Translations under genes and position numbers: made by a program
Assembly: GCF_026213295.1 (NCBI RefSeq)
Contig: NC_079417.1
Location: 4,960,871-5,024,870, forward strand
Source: Gadus chalcogrammus
Taxonomy: Eukaryota > Chordata > Actinopteri > Gadiformes > Gadidae
Reading direction: 5' to 3'
Length of the DNA: 64,000 nt
The notes under the pieces: generated by a model
Told to the model about the DNA's origin: nothing
The model's input: only the letters and a program-made list of their open reading frames with translations
Database searches by the model: none
Shown here: piece by piece, positions 52,189-64,000 of the stretch
How the letters are laid out: each line of letters begins with the position of its first letter
Numbering within the stretch: position 1 is the stretch's first letter

Positions 52189-54729
52189 TACACAGCAGGC
52201 ACACTCACATGCACACCACAGGCACACAAACACGCACGTATTCACACACACACACACTCCTCCTCAGTGTTTACTGTGAAGGACCTATTGGCTATCCCTG
52301 TCCGGCCAACATGCAGCTCGACCAATAGGGAGCGAGGAGGGTGATGTCACCGATACAGAAAGGATTCTGACGAGGGGCGAATGAGGCCCAAACGAAGGGT
52401 GCCAATCGCGCTGTGAATGACTCATGAAATGCTATCAAATTGTGCAGTCGAACACAAGAATACAGAGCGTGTGTGTTTGTGTGTTACTGAGAATTGAACA
52501 TCGCATTTCCCTTCCAATTACTCAGCAGTTAAGTGTCAAGGGAAATCGGATTGATAATGACCGTTTTACAAAGTGGTGTCATCTGCTTCCTCCATGCACC
52601 AGGGCTCGTGGTCCGTGGTCAATATATGGAACACACCCAGGATTAGTGGAATGTGCCACACCTGTGTTTGTTTCAGCTCACTCACTCACTCATTTACTCA
52701 ATGACTCTCTCACTCAATCATTCAGTCGGTCACTCTCACTCAACCACTCAACAACTCAATCATTCCCTCACCGACTCTCTCGCCTACTCTCTCCCTCGCT
52801 CACTCTCTCACTAACAGATACATCTAAGAGACGTCCCTCTAACAAACAAAGATTATTTGTATCCCTGAATCTTGCATGCTTGAATTAATTCAGAATGATA
52901 GGACTAAGTTAATGTGCATCTAACCACAACTCTGAACTCATTTGCTTCACTAACATATTCAAAGCCATTCAAATTGCCCTTGTGAGTCTTTTTATGCACT
53001 AAATCAGTTGCTGCCTTTGTTGCTAGGCAACACAAAATAAGCATCAAGGCTGTTTTGATACACCATGCCCAAGTTGTGTTTACGCTTCATGGCTTCAAGA
53101 ATGTTTGATTCCGACTTAGTGGATTCAATAAAATATCATAAGTCTAATTCAAATTGAAAAAACGATGGTGTTTATGTCTCTAATGAGCCGTGAAATATTT
53201 GAAGGCACAGGTTAATTATGTGCCCTTTTGCTTTCTATAATATAAAAATACTAAATCCTTCTTTATCCCTGCCTCTGAAGACTGTGGAGTTATTTTCTTG
53301 TGCTCTCGTTATGACGGTTACGGATTTATTTCGGCATCAAGTAATTGAAACTGGACCACCTAAAATATAATAATCATGTTATTATATATATAAATATATT
53401 CTAGTCTTACCGTATATACATATATACACATACTATACAAAACATCAATGTAACTCATGAGTGTGAGAATGCAACCCCCCAACTGTTTTATTTTTTAAAT
53501 GTTGAAATTCAACCTTTTTCTCCAGCAGTAAGTGGATGTGACTCACTCAAAATGGTCTCTGCTGGACCATGTGACACCATTAATGTTTCACAGAGCGAGT
53601 GAACTACTGACTGCAGTACCTTCTGATGTGCCACTGTTGTTAGACGGAATCAAATGTCTCACTTGAGTTTATCAGTGAAATGCTGCCTTCTTCACCTAAT
53701 ATATACATTCCCAATTAATTTATTCATATCTTAAGTGCTAAAAACACGTCCTCAAAACTAAACCAATTAGTGAATCCATAAAAGAGTACAAATATGCACA
53801 CATTAATAATCGTTATACATTGTAGTATGAATAATCACAATGCATTATGCATTGGTTGGTCATGGTTGTGTTCTGGGTAATGACACACTTTAGTAAACAC
53901 AGTGGTCATCAGTCTATTAAAATGATGGCCGATTATGGATGGATGCATGTTCTGTGTACTGAGTTGGTTGTGAAGAACAGATACAGCTCACATATCCAGG
54001 GTCCCTTCTGAAATGGATCCATTGATCTTTGACCTCAAAGTCATAACACCAGTGAATATATAAATGTGTTTCTAACACTTACATCACACCATTCTCTTCA
54101 TGTGATACCCGTTAGGAATTTCCCCCCTAATGTTCTTTGTCAGTTGTTTTGATAAGCAGACTTCCTGAATTCAGCAGTAATTTGATTGATTATCTTGTAC
54201 AAACGACTTAATCTTGTTAAGATGTAAAGGTATTACCAGTGATTAGAGTTAGAGGCTCAAAGAGAAAAAAGGCATTCTAAAAATAACGAACATACAACAT
54301 ATATCAGTATAAACATATGTTGTTATATTGTTATATGTTAAGATATGAGATCGACTCTCCGTCTTGCTAGGAACAAAGCTTTCCTCTCTGCTAAAGAACG
54401 GGCTCACGGTCACATGAATCTGATGTTTAACAGGGCAAAGACATGGGCCAATTGCTCCGATACACCTCAGCAACCCACAGTCTGATCAAAGGATACCAAA
54501 CGCTGTTCGTTATCCCTATTGTCCACATGAGACAGACTCCTATCGCCATGGCAGCCTGCAATCTTGGCACGGCCGGGGCTTTTATTCCAGTCTCGAGCGA
54601 GAGAGGGTGTGTGAGTGAAACACTAACGTTATATCAAATGAAGTCTCTTTTAAGTGAATTTATTGTCACAATATGACACTGGTCGCTTTTAAAGAAGCCC
54701 AGATGCACTGAGCCAGAGAGAGACCGACA

Positions 54730-54814
<85 letters not shown>
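54730..54814. repeat. (AC)43 microsatellite
   Basis: Uninterrupted AC repeats between GACCGACAG and AGAGACCGAGACAGAGACAG. Confidence 0.97.
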
Positions 54815-54818
<4 letters not shown>

Positions 54819-55074
54819 ACCGAGACAGAGACAGAGCGATATGAACTCTCTTCCTCCCGTTCTCATTTCCCCTAAAGCACTTCCCCAACCAACAGCAAAC
54901 CGCAAAACAAAATTATATCTCTCAATGGCAAGAGAAAACAGAACTTCAAAGCAGACGGCACGGCTATTTGGACCTGTAATGACAGTTCACCTCACAGCAC
55001 CCAGGAGACATGCAGGCAGAGCGGAGCGCAGCATGGCCATTGAACGAGGCCGATATAGACAGAATTGGCTGCCC

Positions 55075-55353
55075 TCAGGGGACAGGCAGTGGGAACAATG
55101 TCAAGACAGGGAGGAGAACACAGTCAATTCAGCATTATTCAAAACCATCATCAATAAATGACAATTAATTGTCTCTGAATTCCCTGAGCTCCCTGATAAG
55201 CTCATTATTTATTTTTAATTATTTGATGTTTTTTATGATTTGGCAATGCTAACTTTTATTTCATGTAAATAATTAAAATATGAGAGAGACACACAGACAG
55301 ACAGACAGACCCTGTCACCTGTCATCACTACAGTCATTGTGGCGTAACAGGTA
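55075..55353 (+). repeat. 0.27-kb dispersed repeat, copy 1 (intergenic)
   Basis: From TCAGGGGACAGGCAGTGGGA to GGCGTAACAGGTA. It is nearly identical to 61851-62119 in the same orientation, apart from a few substitutions, an ATTATTTGATG insertion and a variable GACAGACAG/GAGAGAGA block. No coding capacity, and no obvious target duplication at the ends. Confidence 0.93.
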
Positions 55354-56332
55354 GTGCTGAAGGACAGTTTTGTGTGTGTGTGTCTATGTGTGTGTCTGTC
55401 TGTGGTTTTGTGTGGCACCGCGGCCAGGCGGATGGATGGTAGACAACGGCACCACCATCAGACGAGGAGCACATCACATCCTCATCATCACCACCACGCC
55501 CCCCTCCTAACATAACACATAGCACAAACGCGACGGCATGTGACCTGAAAACACTAGCGCAATAACAGGAAACAGTGTGCCTTGACTTACGCACCATATT
55601 TATACCTCATAAAACACACGGCTAAGCTACGTCCAATAGGAGCAGCACTAGCATTTGGGGGGGGGGGGTGTGCATGTTTCAACGTGTGCTGTCGGTTTAG
55701 TGTTATTGTCTGTGTTTGTTGTTCCTGGCTTGCCTCAGCAGGAGAGGAAGTCGGTGGGATGATGACGGTTGCGTGGATTCAATCTGTAAGACGCAACGCG
55801 GGCCTTTGTCTTGCGAGTCTCTTGGGAAATACTGACTGTAAAAAAGCTGTGAATCACATCCCTGGCCCACCCCACCCCCAACCCCCAACGCTAATCCTCC
55901 AACCGCAGGAGAGTTCATTAATCAAGTTTGTCATATCGGTCCCGTACTGTACTTTTTATGACGAAAAAAATATGAGCACATTTTTGTATGTTAGAATAAG
56001 ATCCAAGATATACCTGAACGATGGCAAGAGGGTTCAAATGAGCACAGTGGTGTTACAAAAGGGGAAGAAATTATGACATCGCCTGCGTGCCGGAGCCCAA
56101 GGGAGAGAAGCTGAGGTCAGTGGCGGGAGGGGTGGGGTGTGAACCCAGGTGGGAGCCCGGGTGGTGCTGCCATGGTAACGGTGAGGATGAGGAGCAGGGT
56201 TTTTTTTCCTGGGTGGCACCCAAGCTCGTCTACCCCGGCTCCTGGCTGCCAATGAACAGCGGGGGGTTTTAAACTAGCTTTTTCCCAAAGCACTTTGCCC
56301 GCCTGTCACTCAACACTCGTTAGCAGCCGACA

Positions 56333-57834
56333 CAGAGCCGGATTAAATAAATGGACTACACTAGGCAGACTGTATTTTTTGGGCCCCCCTCCATCGATAA
56401 CCTAACCTAACCCTAACACTTACCAAAGTTACTAATAAAAGTTAATTCACATTTTACATTGCGTAGTCTTTGGTTACAAGTTGGTTATTTGTACACCAAA
56501 ATAAGTCATGTGTTGTATATTAAACAGTCTATCAGACTATTTTTTGATTTTTATTATTTATACGTTATTACACGGCTCTATTAAATGCTATTAAATTATC
56601 CTTATCTTATCCATTGCCAGTGTCATTGTTAAGGCAGTAGTCCCAGTAAATCACCAATAGGTGTCACTGTGTCAGCATTGCTATGTAAACAGAGCAAAAA
56701 AGATAAATGTAGTAAGCTATTGCATTTTGCAGAAAATCTTAATTAAATGTGTTGATTAAATTGAATAGTTAAATAAGTAGTCAAATATACAAAGACTAAA
56801 AAGAATAAATAATACAAAGAATAAAATATGCAGTCAGAGAAAGTGTGCTGTAGTGGTAAAGATGTTTATTTTCATGGACAAGCATCACCTATCTTCAATT
56901 TTCCAACACTCTCATTTAGCATGCTCCACTCAGGGATAATCTTCAGCCTTCCAGCACCACAGGCCTCCATTGCAGTAGAAACACATCTTGACAGCATCAT
57001 CACGATCTTGTGGAGAAATAAAAAATGTATATATAAGCTGAAAGACAGCTGTTTGAGATTTGAATATACCGGTACTTGGTTTGTTCCTCATATTTCATTT
57101 CATTATAGTAGAAAGTATAGCCCTATATTATGCATTTAATTTATATGCATTCACTTTACTTATTAAGATTTAGATTTTTAAATGGAAAACTTACATTTAC
57201 AGATGCTTTCTCCTGAGTTTTGATGAGGCAAAGTCCTCTATAATGTCTTCAAAATCCAGGGAGGTTGTAAATCTATTCTCAATTGCCAACAGGGCAAAGG
57301 CATTCTGTTTTTTTTCTGTTACTGTTGCTCTCCGGTATGTTTTCACTCGTTTCAACGTAGAAAATGACGGCGCTGATGTTGACGGCGCCACAGCGTCTTC
57401 CGCTGTCTTCACAGCTGTCGGACGGCTGCCCGACAGAAACTTCTGTAAAGCCCCCCGCTGTTTCTTCTTTTGTTCCTCTTCATTTTTTTCTTTTTATGTT
57501 TTGCCGCACCCGAAAGCATCTTGAATGTTAGCCTACTCAAGAAACGACCTGCCTGCTAGCTTTATTGTTCCGCTTAGTCTTGACCCGCTGACCTCCCCTC
57601 AGACTTAACTGATTGGCGTTAATGTGACGTAACGTTAAGATAAACAACGTCACTATTTTTAGTTAATTAATATATATTGATATATTATCACTGAAATAAA
57701 TAGTAGGCAGGACATTTGTATTGGCCATTTCATTTTTTTTTTTTTCTTTTTTTTTTTACTTCTGTCTGGGCCCCCCCCCCGCCAATCAGGCCCTAGGCAC
57801 GTGCCTAGTTTGCCTTTGGGTTAATCCGGCTCTG
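56333..57834 (-). mobile_element. hAT transposon, internally deleted, with exact 8-bp target duplication
   Basis: A 1502-bp element whose ends are CAGAGCCGGATTAA and TTAATCCGGCTCTG, a perfect 14-bp terminal inverted repeat starting with the hAT hallmark CAG. AGCCGACA flanks it at 56325-56332 and 57835-57842. The minus strand carries remnants of a transposase frame (57197-57520). The intact duplication and termini suggest a recent insertion mobilised by a full-length relative. Confidence 0.93.
57197..57520 (-). pseudogene. hAT transposase remnant: N-terminal and C-terminal pieces joined
   Basis: The minus strand opens with MLSGAAKHKKKK, the basic Leu-Ser-Gly-Ala start typical of ZMYM1-like hAT transposases. 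After a one-base frame change in the A-run it continues through EEEQKKKQRGALQKFL and ends in FSTLKRVKTYRRATV ... NAFALLAIENRF ... DIIEDFASSK. The last part matches the helical C-terminal dimerisation region of hAT transposases (consensus known from memory). The BED/TTF zinc finger and the catalytic RNase-H core are absent, so it is inactive. The stop is at 57197-57199. Confidence 0.75.
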
Positions 57835-58624
57835 AGCCGACACACTATTTTGATTTAAGGCATGGGTATAAAGAGCCACATTTATGGTCTGTAAATAATG
57901 CATTGTGCAGCAAAGAAGGGAAACAATTGGCAGACCCCTTTGACCGGCGGGCGATTGTGTTTCGGTTCCCAACTTTTGGGCGTATATGAAACATTGTAAA
58001 TAAATGCTGATAGTCGGTGGCTCTTGGCTCCAAGCTGCTGGGTGTTGCTTCCTGACTGCTAGCAACCCGTTGGCCCTGGTCCACGTAACAACCACCTAAA
58101 GGACACCGGAACACAGGGTCGAGGGCAGAGGGAGGGCCGTGTTGTGTGGGGAAGGGAATGGTTTGTTTGGACCCCTGCATGACGTGGTTTAATGCGTCCA
58201 CTCCTGCCGACCCTGCTGCGCCGTTGTCAAGGGCAAGCTGTCTCATCAGAGTCGACAGGAACACACCACTGCTGGTTAAGGGAAATCAGCCTTTTTAAAA
58301 ATACGTTTTTTCGTTGCGTTTCATCCATCAGTCATCGTTCCCTCTAACGTATAATAACCATCGCTCACCGAGACTAATCGTTTGTGGTTTTATTCCGTCT
58401 GTAAAAAGGTTTTCATGCATTTTAATTAGCAAGCATCCGTTAAAATAGCAAGTTTAATTGCTCAAGGTGACTGCATCACATTCTCCGCTGAGAGAGTGTT
58501 CTTTTGTGGTTTGTTGTTCTAAAGTGTGGTTTTGATAAAGGCGCAACCTCATGTGACACCAGGTGGTAAAACAAGGGAGCCATTCAGTCACAAAAAAAAA
58601 CTGGTTACCAAAAACAGCTTTCAG

Positions 58625-58630
58625 TTTATT
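58625..58630 (-). terminator. ppil2 poly(A) signal (AATAAA on the minus strand)
   Basis: TTTATT on the + strand, about 145 bp downstream of the ppil2 stop codon. A short 3'UTR would result. Confidence 0.6.
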
Positions 58631-58774
58631 ACGCCATAAAAAAAGTTAGTTTTGGAGGAAGCCAACAAATTCAAGACCATTAAAAGCAAAAGAAAATCAT
58701 GGTAATCTTGACAGTGAAAATACATTGAAACGACAGAGATGGACACAACAGATCAGACATGAGCCGTGTGTGGG

Positions 58775-64000
<5,226 letters not shown>

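Noticed and set aside
52424..52888. 154-codon frame rich in Ser/Leu/Thr
   Set aside because: Driven by a degenerate ACTC/CACT-rich stretch; no homology recognised.

Overview
This is nuclear DNA from a ray-finned (teleost) fish. The genes have short exons with GT..AG introns, the proteins are vertebrate, and the non-coding DNA carries teleost-type hAT MITEs, a tRNA-derived SINE and an exceptional load of long microsatellites, mostly (CA)n. That microsatellite density is reminiscent of cod-like fishes, but I cannot fix the species from sequence alone.

Five protein-coding genes can be reconstructed exon by exon with consistent reading phase. (1) rufy3, + strand: the last seven coding exons, 376-3728, encode the end of a coiled coil and a divergent FYVE-type zinc finger. 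(2) grsf1, - strand: a complete 10-exon model, 9749 down to 4774, about 422 aa, with a mitochondrial leader and three quasi-RRMs. (3) mapk1 (ERK2), + strand: eight complete coding exons, 12239-27257, 365 aa, with a long 3'UTR. (4) ypel1, + strand: four complete coding exons, 37188-45079, 119 aa, with a 3'UTR to about 49.0 kb. (5) ppil2, - strand: the last four coding exons, 63008 down to 58775; the 5' part lies beyond the window.

rufy3 and grsf1 converge, with their predicted poly(A) signals only about 0.2 kb apart. grsf1 and mapk1 are head to head across 2.5 kb. ypel1 and ppil2 converge across about 9.6 kb. In human, RUFY3-GRSF1 lie together (4q13) and MAPK1-YPEL1-PPIL2 lie together (22q11), so the grsf1/mapk1 interval is the junction of two blocks that are separate in mammals.

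The non-coding part holds at least five hAT-type insertions. Four have exact 8-bp target duplications, and one is a 1.5-kb internally deleted copy that keeps both ends of a transposase reading frame. There is also one SINE, a 0.27-kb repeat present twice 6.8 kb apart, several perfect hairpins or palindromes, and CTCF-like motifs. The most striking pattern is that long simple repeats sit directly on exon borders in several genes: (AC)41 at the mapk1 exon 3 donor, a 0.5-kb CT tract at the mapk1 exon 4 acceptor, (TCC)26 at the ypel1 acceptor and (TG)61 at a ppil2 acceptor. I found no bacterial-style system, CRISPR array, rRNA or tRNA gene.
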